A DNA stretch of 64,000 nucleotides from Parasediminibacterium sp051861445 (GTDB taxonomy: Bacteria > Bacteroidota > Bacteroidia > Chitinophagales > Chitinophagaceae): positions 62,001-126,000 of the forward strand of contig JBHYCS010000009.1 of NCBI GenBank assembly GCA_051861445.1, in the 5' to 3' direction. The notes beneath the pieces are model-generated. The model was not told the DNA's origin, ran no database searches, and saw only the letters and a program-made list of their open reading frames with translations. The translations under genes were made by a program, and so were the position numbers. Positions 54,030 through 63,268 of this stretch are shown here, piece after piece; within the stretch, counting starts at the first letter, position 1; every line of letters starts with the position of its first letter.

Positions 54030-56495
54030 ATGAAAAGATTTTTTCTGTTGTTAGTAAGTTGTAGCATAGTACAAATGGCATTTTCGCAACGAATAGATTC
54101 TACAATGGGTAAATATGCAGAAGAGTATCAACAAGAAAAAATTCATATTCATTTCGATAAAACCATTTATAACAGAGGAGAAACCATTTGGTACAAATCG
54201 TACTTAGTTGCAGGAATTGAACCATCTTTTTACAGTAAAAACTTTTATGTAGATTGGTTTGATGATAAAGGAAAACTTTTAAAACACACCATGGCTCCCA
54301 TTTTTGAGGCAAGTGCAAGGGGGCAATTTGAAATTCCTGAAAATTACACAGGAAAAATGTTACATGCAAAAGCCTACACACAATGGATGTTGAATTTTGA
54401 TACTGCATTTTTATTTCATAAAGATATTCAGGTAGATCAAACGATTCCATATACTCCACCCAAAACAGCAAACGCCAAAACAAGCACTGCAACCAATACA
54501 ACAGATAATTCAACTACAAAAACATCGGCAGCAGATAATGAAATAAAAGCTACGATACAGTTTTTTCCAGAAGGAGGTGAAATGGTGGTTGGTGTAAGTA
54601 AACGAGTAGCCTTTTTAGCCAATAATCAATATGGTTTACCAGTAAAAGTTTCAGGAGCCATAAAGAACAGTAAAGATGAATTAATAGATTCTTTTATTAC
54701 CGAACACAACGGTATGGGTAGTGTATTTATAGAACCTGCAATAAACGAAAAGTATACAGCTTTTTGGACCGATGAGTATGGAAAACAACACACCGATACT
54801 TTACCAATTGCCAAAAACAATACAGTTGCACTACAAGTACAATTACTGAAAGGAAAAGCCTTATTTTTTGTAAATAGAACAAGTGAAATTTCTGAAACCA
54901 GTAAAATGGTGTATGTAATAGCACACATGCATCAACACCAAGTGTACAAATCTCGAATTAATCTTTCTGAAAAAATGGCAACAATTGGTGAAATTCCTAC
55001 AAAAGATTTACCAACAGGTGTTTTACAAATTACTATGTTCGATGTAAATTATGTTCCCATTGCAGAACGTGTTGTTTTTGTAAACAATTATCAATTTTTG
55101 TTTACGCCAGAAATAAGAGTTACCAAAAAATCGATAGATAAACGAGGAAAAAATACCATTGAAATAGAAACCAAAGATTCTGCATTTACCAATATGTCGG
55201 TTTCCATAACAGACGCCTCTTTATTAAATAATAGCAATAGCAATATTGTTTCTAGTTTACTTTTAAGTGCCGATGTAAAAGGATATATTCACAATCCTGC
55301 TTACTATTTTTCTAGCAAAGCCGATTCGGTACAACAACATTTAGACTTGGTGATGCTTACACACGGGTGGAGACGTTTTAAATGGAAAGAAGTAACTGCT
55401 GGTCAATTACCATTTATTACCCAACCAAAAGAAACCGATTATTTACAATTAAAAGGTACTATTTATGGCAATGCTTATGCAAAATCTAAACCCAACCAAA
55501 CGATAATTTTGTTTTTACAAGCAAAAGATAGCAGTAAACAAACGATGTTTTTACCCGTAGACAGGATGGGAAATTTTGCTCAAAAAGGCATTATGTTTTA
55601 CGATACTATTAAAATATTTTATCAATTAAGCGGTGAAAAATCATTAACCGATAGGGTAGAAGTTCGTTTTCAAAATGGTTTATTGCAAGCACCATTAAAA
55701 ATATATGGAAGCAATTACACCAGTCCGTTTTTATTACCCTACACAGGAAAAGACAGTACATTATTAGAGAGAAGTAAATTTTTCTTTAATGAAAAAGAAA
55801 AAGTAGCCAAACGTTTAGCAGCAGCACAATTAGATGAAGTAACCGTAAAAACAAGGGTAAAATCAAAAACAGAAGTACTAGACGAAAAATATGCAAGTGG
55901 CATGTTTAGTGGAGGCGATGGGTATCAATTTGATGTTATGAACGATCCTATTGCTCAAGGTGCTTTAGATGTGTTTTCTTATTTGCAAGGAAGAGTAGCT
56001 GGATTACAAATTAATAATAGTGGAGGAGAAGTTAGCTTAAGCTGGAGAGGCGGAACTCCTGATGTTTTTTTAGATGAAATGAGAACCGATGTAGATCAAT
56101 TACGCAATATTTCTATGAACGATGTAGCCTATATAAAAGTATTTCGTCCACCATTTTTTGGAGCTCCAGGAGGAGGAAGTGGTGGTGCAATTGCTGTGTA
56201 CACAAGAAAAGGTGGCGATACAAAAGCCGCTCCTGGTGCAGGTTTGGCAACACAAATTTTAGCAGGTTATACACCATACAAAGAATTTTACAATCCTAAC
56301 TACAGCACTACAACATCTACAGTAAACGATGTACGCACAACCTTATATTGGAATCCGTACTTATTAACAGATGGAAAAAATAGAACGGTACAAATAGAGT
56401 TTTACAACAACGATATTTCGAATCGTTTTCGCTTAATTATAGAAGGCATCAATAGCGATGGAAAACTAACACGTGTTGAAAAAATAATCGAATAA
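54030..56495 (+). CDS. Exported MG2-like protein with a TonB-dependent receptor plug but no barrel
   Basis: 821 residues. Signal peptide to about residue 19 (QMAFSQR). Residues about 30-140 resemble the macroglobulin MG2 domain (EKIHIHFDKTIYNRGETIWYK, in parts). Further beta-sandwich segments follow to about 600. Residues about 630-730 are a TonB plug: QGALDVFSYLQGRVAGLQI, FLDEMRTDVDQLRNIS and the end GGSGGAIAVYTRKGG. Only 90 residues follow, far too few for a 22-strand barrel. Such barrel-less proteins are known in Bacteroidota; export across, or anchoring to, the outer membrane is possible. Function unknown. Confidence 0.8.
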   Translation: MKRFFLLLVSCSIVQMAFSQRIDSTMGKYAEEYQQEKIHIHFDKTIYNRGETIWYKSYLVAGIEPSFYSKNFYVDWFDDKGKLLKHTMAPIFEASARGQFEIPENYTGKMLHAKAYTQWMLNFDTAFLFHKDIQVDQTIPYTPPKTANAKTSTATNTTDNSTTKTSAADNEIKATIQFFPEGGEMVVGVSKRVAFLANNQYGLPVKVSGAIKNSKDELIDSFITEHNGMGSVFIEPAINEKYTAFWTDEYGKQHTDTLPIAKNNTVALQVQLLKGKALFFVNRTSEISETSKMVYVIAHMHQHQVYKSRINLSEKMATIGEIPTKDLPTGVLQITMFDVNYVPIAERVVFVNNYQFLFTPEIRVTKKSIDKRGKNTIEIETKDSAFTNMSVSITDASLLNNSNSNIVSSLLLSADVKGYIHNPAYYFSSKADSVQQHLDLVMLTHGWRRFKWKEVTAGQLPFITQPKETDYLQLKGTIYGNAYAKSKPNQTIILFLQAKDSSKQTMFLPVDRMGNFAQKGIMFYDTIKIFYQLSGEKSLTDRVEVRFQNGLLQAPLKIYGSNYTSPFLLPYTGKDSTLLERSKFFFNEKEKVAKRLAAAQLDEVTVKTRVKSKTEVLDEKYASGMFSGGDGYQFDVMNDPIAQGALDVFSYLQGRVAGLQINNSGGEVSLSWRGGTPDVFLDEMRTDVDQLRNISMNDVAYIKVFRPPFFGAPGGGSGGAIAVYTRKGGDTKAAPGAGLATQILAGYTPYKEFYNPNYSTTTSTVNDVRTTLYWNPYLLTDGKNRTVQIEFYNNDISNRFRLIIEGINSDGKLTRVEKIIE

Positions 56496-56561
56496 ATAAA
56501 TCTTCTAAAAATTCATTCTATAAAATTGGCAATCAGTCTATAAGATTGGTTGCCAATGTCC

Positions 56562-56569
56562 TAATTTTG
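56562..56569 (+). promoter_or_regulatory. Probable -7 element upstream of the GlcD-GlcF fusion gene
   Basis: TAATTTTG matches TAnnTTTG exactly and lies 31 bp upstream of the start codon. No -33 TTTG is seen at the right distance. Confidence 0.4.
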
Positions 56570-56600
56570 AGCTTTCTGCAATCAATCAATTAAGGTTAGA

Positions 56601-59510
56601 ATGAACAATAGGCTTCAAGCATTAGCATCACAATTAGAAGGAGAACTTTTTTTCGATAACACCATGCGTATTCTATATGCAACAGACGCTTCAGCATATA
56701 GAGAAATGCCGTTAGCCGTTTGCATTCCCAAATCAAAATCAGATTTATTACAACTCATTCAATTTGCCAGAACCGAAAAAACATCGCTAATTCCAAGAAC
56801 TGCAGGCACATCATTAGCTGGTCAAGTTGTAGGAAATGGAATAATTGTAGATGTATCTAAACATTTTACCCAAATACTAGAATTAAATACCCAAGAAAAT
56901 TGGGTACGTGTACAACCAGGTGTGGTGAGAGATGAATTAAATATGTTTTTAAAACCACATGGTTTATTTTTTGGTCCAGAAACGTCAACAGCCAATAGAG
57001 CTATGATTGGTGGAATGGTGGGTAATAATTCTTGTGGATCCAATTCTGTAGTTTATAGAAGTACAAGAGAACATGTGTTAGAAATAACCGCTTTGTTGAG
57101 TGATGGATCTGAAGTGGTTTTCAAATCACTAACCATTGATGAATTTCATCAAAAGTGTGAAGGCAACACATTAGAAGCCAATATTTATAAATCTACTAGA
57201 AGCATTCTTAGCAACTACGATAATCAACAAGAAATACGAAAAGAATTTCCTAAAAAAACCATTGAACGTAGAAATACAGGTTATGCTGTAGATGTATTGT
57301 TAGATTCTGCACCATTTACAGCTGGTGAAGCCGATTTTAATTTTTGTAAATTAATTGCAGGCTCAGAAGGTACATTGGCACTAATAACAGAGATAAAATT
57401 AAATGTAGTTCCACTGCCACCAAAAGAAATTGGATTATTGTGTATTCATTTTAACACTGTAAACGAATCGTTAAGAGCCAATTTAATTGCGTTGAAATAC
57501 GCACCAAGTGCAAGTGAATTAATAGATCATTATATTCTAGAATGCACAAAAGACAATATTGAACAAAGTAAAAACAGATTTTTTGTGCAAGGCGATCCGG
57601 GTGCAATTTTAGTGGTAGAATTTGCAAGAAATACAAGAGAAGAAATTCAAGCAATAGCTACAAAAGTTGAAGCAGAAATGAGGGCTGCTGGTTTGGGTTA
57701 TCATTTTCCATTATTATTTGGTCAGGACTCTAAAAAAATATGGACACTTAGAAAAGCTGGATTGGGTTTACTAAGTAATTTGCCCGGTGACGAAAAAGCA
57801 GTGCCTGTTATTGAAGACACAGCTGTAGATGTAAACGATTTACCCGATTTTATTGAAGATTTTAATAAAATTTTACAACAATACAACTTACATGCAGTGC
57901 ATTATGCACATGCTGGTTCTGGCGAAATTCACCTTAGACCCATTATTAATTTAAAAACTGTAGAAGGCAATCAACTATTTAGAACGATTGCAGAAGAAAT
58001 TGCTACGTTGGTAAAAAAATACAAAGGATCGTTAAGTGGAGAACATGGAGACGGACGATTGAGGGGAGAATTTATTGAACAAATGGTGGGCTCAAAAAAC
58101 TACCAATTACTTAAAAAGGTAAAGCAAACTTGGGATCCTGAAAACATTTTTAATCCCAATAAAATTGTAGATACGCCATCTATGAATTCGATGTTGCGTT
58201 ACACACCGGGTCAGCAAACGCCTACATTTAATACTGTTTTTCGTTATCATAATCAAGATGTTTTGCAACATGCAGAACAATGTAATGGTTCTGGTGATTG
58301 TAGAAAATCGCATCTTTCTGGTGGAACGATGTGTCCATCTTATATGGCTACAAAAAACGAAAAAGACACCACAAGAGCAAGAGCCAATATTTTAAGAGAA
58401 TTTTTAACCAATTCAAACAAAATCAATCGCTTTAATCATCAAGAAATTTATGAAGTGATGGATTTGTGTTTAAGTTGCAAAGGTTGCAAATCTGAATGTC
58501 CATCGAATGTAGATGTGGCAAAATTAAAAGCAGAATTTTTACAACATTATTACGATGCCAATGGAGTTCCATTTAGATCGACTATGATTGCAAATTTTAG
58601 TAAATCTGCAAAATTGGGTTCTTTAACACCAAGGTTGTATAACTTTTTTATGACCACACCCTTGTTAAGCAACACCATTAAAAGTGTAGTAGGTTTTGCT
58701 AAAGAAAGGTCTATGCCTACACTACATACCATTACATTACAAAAATGGTTTGCTAAAAGAGGCGGCTCTAAAAACGCTGGTAAAAAAGTGTATTTGTTTT
58801 GTGATGAATTTACCAATTACAACGATACTACTATTGGTATAAAAGCCATTGAATTATTAGAGAAATTAGGCTATCAAGTAATTATTCCTGAACATACAGA
58901 AAGTGGCAGAACTTGGCTTTCTAAAGGATTGTTACGAGCAGCACAAACTATTGCCAATACAAATGTTGGTTTGTTGAAAGATATTATTACAAATGAAACA
59001 CCACTAATAGGTATTGAACCATCGGCCATATTAACGTTTAGAGATGAATATGTAGATTTGGTAAGTGACGATTTATTACCTGCAGCAAAACAATTGGCAA
59101 AAAATGCTTTATTAATAGATGAGTTTATTGCTAGAGAAATAGATTTAGGCAATATTTCAAAAACCAATTTTACAACAGCCAAACGAACCATACAATTGCA
59201 TGGACATTGTCAGCAAAAATCGGTTTCTTCCGTTGCACCATCGGTTAAAATAATGTCTTTACCAGAAAATTATACGGTAGAAACCATACCATCAGGGTGT
59301 TGTGGAATGGCAGGATCTTTTGGCTACGAAAAAGAACATTACGAATTATCGATGAAAATAGGTGAATTGGTATTGTTCCCAACTGTTCGTAAACAAACTG
59401 ATGATGTAATTATCGCTGCTACAGGTACAAGCTGTCGCCATCAAATAAAAGATGGAACAGGCAAAAAAGCCAAGCATACGATTGAGGTTTTGTATGAAGC
59501 GTTGGTGTAA
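56601..59510 (+). CDS. FAD-binding/Fe-S oxidoreductase (GlcD-GlcF fusion, D-lactate dehydrogenase-like)
   Basis: 969 residues. Residues about 35-250 are the FAD-linked oxidase N-terminal domain (PRTAGTSLAGQVVGNG; GGMVGNNSCGSNSVVYRSTREHV, in parts), and about 270-530 the C-terminal cap. From about 558 a ferredoxin-like part has CNGSGDCRKSHLSGGTMCPSY and CLSCKGCKSECPSN for two clusters. The end has the CCG domain with HGHCQQKS and IPSGCCGMAGSFGYE. Together this is a GlcD-GlcF fusion that oxidises D-lactate, glycolate or another 2-hydroxy acid and passes electrons to quinone. The LUD protein 10.6 kb upstream is a possible functional relative. Confidence 0.88.
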   Translation: MNNRLQALASQLEGELFFDNTMRILYATDASAYREMPLAVCIPKSKSDLLQLIQFARTEKTSLIPRTAGTSLAGQVVGNGIIVDVSKHFTQILELNTQENWVRVQPGVVRDELNMFLKPHGLFFGPETSTANRAMIGGMVGNNSCGSNSVVYRSTREHVLEITALLSDGSEVVFKSLTIDEFHQKCEGNTLEANIYKSTRSILSNYDNQQEIRKEFPKKTIERRNTGYAVDVLLDSAPFTAGEADFNFCKLIAGSEGTLALITEIKLNVVPLPPKEIGLLCIHFNTVNESLRANLIALKYAPSASELIDHYILECTKDNIEQSKNRFFVQGDPGAILVVEFARNTREEIQAIATKVEAEMRAAGLGYHFPLLFGQDSKKIWTLRKAGLGLLSNLPGDEKAVPVIEDTAVDVNDLPDFIEDFNKILQQYNLHAVHYAHAGSGEIHLRPIINLKTVEGNQLFRTIAEEIATLVKKYKGSLSGEHGDGRLRGEFIEQMVGSKNYQLLKKVKQTWDPENIFNPNKIVDTPSMNSMLRYTPGQQTPTFNTVFRYHNQDVLQHAEQCNGSGDCRKSHLSGGTMCPSYMATKNEKDTTRARANILREFLTNSNKINRFNHQEIYEVMDLCLSCKGCKSECPSNVDVAKLKAEFLQHYYDANGVPFRSTMIANFSKSAKLGSLTPRLYNFFMTTPLLSNTIKSVVGFAKERSMPTLHTITLQKWFAKRGGSKNAGKKVYLFCDEFTNYNDTTIGIKAIELLEKLGYQVIIPEHTESGRTWLSKGLLRAAQTIANTNVGLLKDIITNETPLIGIEPSAILTFRDEYVDLVSDDLLPAAKQLAKNALLIDEFIAREIDLGNISKTNFTTAKRTIQLHGHCQQKSVSSVAPSVKIMSLPENYTVETIPSGCCGMAGSFGYEKEHYELSMKIGELVLFPTVRKQTDDVIIAATGTSCRHQIKDGTGKKAKHTIEVLYEALV

Positions 59511-59534
59511 ACAATTGAAACAAAAGCAAATCAC

Positions 59535-59747
59535 ATGTTTATGTGGTTGCTAAAAATTAAACCGCTGCTAATTTTGCTAATCATGAGCAAAACGAAACGG
59601 TTGTATATCTACCTAGTAACATTGAGTATTATGAGTGGCAGCTATTTATATACATCGTTTCTTAAAAAAACAATAAAAGCAAAAACATCCACTCTTCAAA
59701 AAGTAGACTTTGGGTGTTCATTTGTTTTAGATAGATATAGTTTATAA
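59535..59747 (+). CDS. Possible small membrane protein
   Basis: 70 codons from the ATG at 59535, with an alternative ATG at 59583. The frame gives one hydrophobic N-terminal helix and a second around VTLSIMSGSYLYTSF, then a basic tail. It fills most of the 323-bp gap before the GLPGLI gene and is followed by a terminator. A consensus-like promoter (TTG-N19-TAATTTTG, 59547-59576) lies inside its 5' part, which favours the shorter start or an RNA product. No family recognised; it may be chance. Confidence 0.35.
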   Translation: MFMWLLKIKPLLILLIMSKTKRLYIYLVTLSIMSGSYLYTSFLKKTIKAKTSTLQKVDFGCSFVLDRYSL

Positions 59748-59778
59748 AAACAACCAATATAACCTATAACCAACTGCA

Positions 59779-59814
59779 AAAAAAGCTGCTTCTACAATAG
59801 AAAGCAGCTTTTTT
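59779..59814. terminator. Bidirectional terminator before the GLPGLI gene
   Basis: A 13-bp perfect inverted repeat (59779-59791, 59802-59814) with A and T runs lies between the plus-strand small frame and the end of the convergent GLPGLI gene. Confidence 0.8.
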
Positions 59815-59833
59815 ATTCGATATAAAAGGTCAA

Positions 59834-60661
59834 TTACATACCCATTTTAAAACCACCTGGCATTTGGTTTTGAAGCATTTCCATCATCATTTTTTGAAAA
59901 TCTTCATTCGTAATTTTTTTTCCTTTCTTGGGTTCTTTCAATTCTTTTGTATCAACGCTAGTTTTTATATCAACAGCTGTGAATACAGTAGCTCCATTAT
60001 CTACACTAACTTCTAAAACAGCACCAGGTAAAGATGTATTTGCTTCAGGGCCAACAGCCACTGGTATATTTTCGGCAAACCAAGCTACAACTTCTACCTC
60101 TTTTAGTGGTGGCATTTTGGTAGATTTTGTAGAATCTAGTTGTGCATTATTTGCTCCAGAAAAAGTTCTCATAATTGCAACAGGTGCTCCACTCATTGGT
60201 TGCATTTTTCTAACCGCTTTTCTACAAGTATATCCTAATATTTGTTTGGTTTCATTGTAAATTTTCCAAGGCAATTTTTTAATTGAATCTGTAACTAAAA
60301 AGTTTTTTCCACCCAATTCTGCGCTTTGAACAGACGTGTTGTTGGCAAAGTTTTTATACAAATCCCCACCATCTGAACCACCACCTGCTCTAAATATTAC
60401 TCGATTTCCACCACCTGGCCCACCAGCAAATGGATCTGGTGCTTCATCATCTGGCAACATTCTGTATAATGAAGTAGAGTCGTTGAAAAATAAAATGTGT
60501 TTACTAGTTCTAAACTCAGGAATCATAGCCCTCATTTGCTCGTCGGTAATTCTTTTCCAAACATTAACTTTTCGCTCATAAGTAATAGTTCCCTCCTTAA
60601 TTTGTGCTTGGCTACTCAATGAAATAACCACCACAATAGCCATCATTATTCTTACTTTCAT
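59834..60661 (-). CDS. GLPGLI family exported protein
   Basis: 275 residues from the ATG at 60661, which starts a signal peptide ending at SSQAQIK; a longer frame to 60715 would cover the promoter. The GLPGLI hallmark is present as ANTSLPGAVLEV after VVAWFAENIPVAVGPEA, with KQILGYTCRKAV in the middle. A Gly/Pro-rich loop (DPFAGGPGGGN) is inserted around residue 80. The C-terminus is Met-rich (7 Met in the last 18 residues), a composition seen in Cu(I) binders. It is divergent from a histidine kinase/response regulator pair and shares an upstream 38-bp element with the outer-membrane gene at 63359. Function of the family is poorly known. Confidence 0.85.
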   Translation of the reverse strand: MKVRIMMAIVVVISLSSQAQIKEGTITYERKVNVWKRITDEQMRAMIPEFRTSKHILFFNDSTSLYRMLPDDEAPDPFAGGPGGGNRVIFRAGGGSDGGDLYKNFANNTSVQSAELGGKNFLVTDSIKKLPWKIYNETKQILGYTCRKAVRKMQPMSGAPVAIMRTFSGANNAQLDSTKSTKMPPLKEVEVVAWFAENIPVAVGPEANTSLPGAVLEVSVDNGATVFTAVDIKTSVDTKELKEPKKGKKITNEDFQKMMMEMLQNQMPGGFKMGM

Positions 60662-60696
60662 ACAAGTGTTTTTTACTGATTGGTTGATTAATTTTT

Positions 60697-60704
60697 CAAA
60701 AGTA
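60697..60704 (-). promoter_or_regulatory. -7 element of the GLPGLI promoter
   Basis: On the minus strand TACTTTTG matches TAnnTTTG exactly, 35 bp before the start codon at 60661 and 12 bp after the conserved TTAAC element. This supports the start at 60661 over 60715. The -33 region is poor, as expected for an activator-dependent promoter. Confidence 0.55.
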
Positions 60705-60716
60705 GATGCAGACATT

Positions 60717-60754
60717 GTTAATGAAAATGGTTGAATCGTTAATTAAGGTTAATG
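60717..60754 (-). promoter_or_regulatory. Conserved 38-bp TTAAC element upstream of the GLPGLI gene
   Basis: Read on the minus strand it contains TTAAC-N5-TTAAC-N16-TTAAC within CATTAACCT...TTAACG...TTCAA...ATTAAC. It is 30/38 identical to the element at 63269-63306 in front of the outer-membrane gene, at nearly the same distance from the start codon (56 against 53 bp). Direct repeats 10 bp apart fit an OmpR/PhoB-type regulator dimer, and such a regulator is encoded between the two copies. Binding is inferred. Confidence 0.65.
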
Positions 60755-60781
60755 GCTTCAATAATCGGTGAAATAGATAAT

Positions 60782-60789
60782 TACCTTTG
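60782..60789 (+). promoter_or_regulatory. Probable -7 element of the histidine kinase promoter
   Basis: TACCTTTG matches TAnnTTTG exactly, 17 bp before the kinase start codon. No -33 TTTG is visible; the TTAAC element lies 27 bp upstream. Confidence 0.4.
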
Positions 60790-60806
60790 CCAAATACAAA
60801 AAGTGC

Positions 60807-62549
60807 ATGAAACAATTTCACCTAATAAAACCGTTAATGATTGCAGCAATTCTTTTGCTAGCATTGTTTCAGGGTTATTGGCTTACGAAGTTGTATAAAG
60901 ATGAATACCATAACTTAAAAAAAACAACCGATGTAATTTTTAGAGAAACATTGTACAAACTACAACGTCAACGATTTGAAAAAGATTCTCAACTTACAGC
61001 TAAACCCATTATCGCAAATATTGCCAACAATCAACAACCAAAAGCAACCATTTTTCCTGCTTCAAAAAGCAAAAAAGAAACGGTAGCTTTTTCATCTATC
61101 ACCATCAATAAAAGTGTGGATTCTGTATCGGGTTTTCGAAGAAAAATAGCCGATAGTTTACAAAAAAGATTAAGTGTTCCTCCTCCAGAATTGTTAGAGG
61201 TAATGATGCGTTTTAAAAAACATACTAATGATAGTGACATGATGTTGCTTCGTTTAGATACTTTACAAAACAAAATGATTTCGTTTGCTCAATTTGCAGA
61301 TAAACCCATTTCTATTTTTGTTCGAAAAAAAGCAAAAGACAGTTCACTTAAAATATTGAATGATAGCAATATCAATATTATCAGTTTTTCTAAAACATTT
61401 ACAAAAGTTATAGATTCTACAACACCCAATAAAACAGCTCCAAAAATTTCGTTTACAACAGCTAGCAATCAATCCAAAACGGTAGCGTCACCAATTGTAA
61501 AATATTTTGCTAATAACAAAACCATTAATGATTCTATACCTGTAAAAACAGTAGATTCTGCATATAAAAATGAATTGGCAAAGGCAAAGTGTAATGTGCC
61601 TTGTAAATTAACGTTTAAAGTGTGTGATTCTACTTGTTCTATAACACCCATAGCTGCAAAAGATACAGGCAAAAACTTTGTTACATCTACTGTTTATTTA
61701 GGCTTTAATACACCGTTTGCATACAATGCTCAGTTTAGTAAAGTGCCCATGTTTATTTTGCAAAAAATGCAATTACAAATAGCGGGTTCTTTATTGCTAA
61801 TGGGTATTGTAGTGTTTGCATTTATTGCTATGTATAATAGCTTAAACGAGCAACGAAAGCTAGCCGTAATTAAAAACGAATTTATTAGCAATATTACCCA
61901 TGAGCTAAAAACACCTATAGCAACAGTTAATGTAGCAATTGAGGCTTTAAGAAGTTTTAATGCCATTAATGACCCAGAAAAAACAAAAGAGTATTTAAAC
62001 ATTTCTGCTTCTGAACTCAACCGATTAAGTTTATTGGTAGACAATGTTTTAAAGCTATCTATGTTCGAAAACAAAGCTATTATTTTAAATAAAGAATGGG
62101 TAGCCGTAGAATCGCTAATCAAAGATGTATTGAATAGCTTGCAACTACAATTTCAAAAGAAAAAAGCAACCATACATTTTGCAGAAACAAATATCAATGC
62201 AACCATTTGGGCCGATAAATTGCATTTAACAAGTGTGTTGTACAACTTGTTAGACAATGCATTAAAATACAGCACCAATCCCATTCAAATACACATTAAA
62301 ATGGGGTTAGAAAACAACCAAATGAGTATACAAATTACTGATAATGGTTTAGGCATTCCAGCTGTATATCAACAAAAAATATTTGATAAATTTTTTAGAG
62401 TACCTACCAACGATCGGCACAATATTAAAGGATATGGTTTAGGATTAAGTTATGTAGCACATATTGTAAACATGCACAACGGTAGTATACAAGTGCAAAG
62501 CGAAGAAGGAAAGGGTAGCACTTTTACAGTAAAACTTCCAGAAAAATAA
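60807..62549 (+). CDS. Membrane sensor histidine kinase
   Basis: 580 residues. TM1 is at about 9-27, a large periplasmic domain at 28-312, TM2 at about 318-345. There is no HAMP domain. The HisKA box follows with His365 in NITHELKTP, then the ATPase domain with YNLLDNALKYS (N box), DNGLGIP (G1), YGLGLSY (G2) and GKGSTFTVKL. The periplasmic part is of unknown fold and contains four Cys at 262, 266, 273 and 277 (C-x3-C-x6-C-x3-C) close to TM2, suggestive of metal binding or redox sensing. It pairs with the response regulator 29 bp downstream. Confidence 0.9.
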   Translation: MKQFHLIKPLMIAAILLLALFQGYWLTKLYKDEYHNLKKTTDVIFRETLYKLQRQRFEKDSQLTAKPIIANIANNQQPKATIFPASKSKKETVAFSSITINKSVDSVSGFRRKIADSLQKRLSVPPPELLEVMMRFKKHTNDSDMMLLRLDTLQNKMISFAQFADKPISIFVRKKAKDSSLKILNDSNINIISFSKTFTKVIDSTTPNKTAPKISFTTASNQSKTVASPIVKYFANNKTINDSIPVKTVDSAYKNELAKAKCNVPCKLTFKVCDSTCSITPIAAKDTGKNFVTSTVYLGFNTPFAYNAQFSKVPMFILQKMQLQIAGSLLLMGIVVFAFIAMYNSLNEQRKLAVIKNEFISNITHELKTPIATVNVAIEALRSFNAINDPEKTKEYLNISASELNRLSLLVDNVLKLSMFENKAIILNKEWVAVESLIKDVLNSLQLQFQKKKATIHFAETNINATIWADKLHLTSVLYNLLDNALKYSTNPIQIHIKMGLENNQMSIQITDNGLGIPAVYQQKIFDKFFRVPTNDRHNIKGYGLGLSYVAHIVNMHNGSIQVQSEEGKGSTFTVKLPEK

Positions 62550-62578
62550 CGCAGTAAAACGAACTAAATTGAACTGTT

Positions 62579-63262
62579 ATGGCTATTAAAATATTATATG
62601 TAGAAGATGAATTGTTTTTAGGAAAAATTGTAAAAGAAACATTAGAATCGAAAGGTTTTGAAGTAGTGATGGAAGATGATGGAAGCAACGTATTACGTGT
62701 TTTTGAAGACGAACAGCCAGATATTTGTGTACTAGATGTAATGTTGCCTAATAGAAACGGATTTGAGTTAGCAGCTGATATTAGAGAACAAAATACAGAT
62801 GTACCCATTATTTTTCTTACAGCAAAAACACAAACTGATGATGTTGTAAGAGGGTTTACCATTGGTGCAAACGATTATATACGAAAACCATTTAGTGTTG
62901 AAGAATTAATAGTGCGTATTCAAAATGCCTTACGCATAAAATCAAACGAAACAACGCTTATTCATTCAGATATTATTCCCCTCAATAAATACCAATTGCA
63001 CCTTAACAAACAGGTTTTACAATTCCAAGAAACCGAAAAGAAGCTGAGTTACAGAGAAGCTGAATTACTAAAATATCTATACCAACATAAAAATACAATT
63101 GTAGATAGACGAGCTGTTTTAAATCATATTTGGGGCAACGATTCTTTTTTTAACAGCAGAAATTTAGACGTATATATCACCAAATTAAGAGGCTATTTAA
63201 AAGACGATAGTTCTCTAGAAATTTTAACCATAAAAGGTATTGGTTATCGATTTGTTGTCTAA
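62579..63262 (+). CDS. OmpR/PhoB-family response regulator
   Basis: 227 residues. Receiver domain with acidic pocket Glu9-Asp10, phospho-acceptor Asp53 in VLDVMLPNRNGFEL, Thr in FLTAKT and Lys in YIRKPFSVEEL. The C-terminal winged helix runs from about 130 (KLSYREAELLKYLY, NSRNLDVYITKLRGYL, IKGIGYRFVV). It follows its kinase by 29 bp. The two TTAAC elements flanking the kinase-regulator pair, at 60717-60754 and 63269-63306, are the best candidate binding sites, the second beginning only 7 bp after its own stop. Confidence 0.93.
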   Translation: MAIKILYVEDELFLGKIVKETLESKGFEVVMEDDGSNVLRVFEDEQPDICVLDVMLPNRNGFELAADIREQNTDVPIIFLTAKTQTDDVVRGFTIGANDYIRKPFSVEELIVRIQNALRIKSNETTLIHSDIIPLNKYQLHLNKQVLQFQETEKKLSYREAELLKYLYQHKNTIVDRRAVLNHIWGNDSFFNSRNLDVYITKLRGYLKDDSSLEILTIKGIGYRFVV

Positions 63263-63268
63263 AAATAC

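Noticed and set aside
56471..56480. CACGTG core as an additional parS
   Set aside because: It lies in the coding end of the 821-residue protein and the flanks (AACACGTGTTG) do not match the 16-bp consensus.
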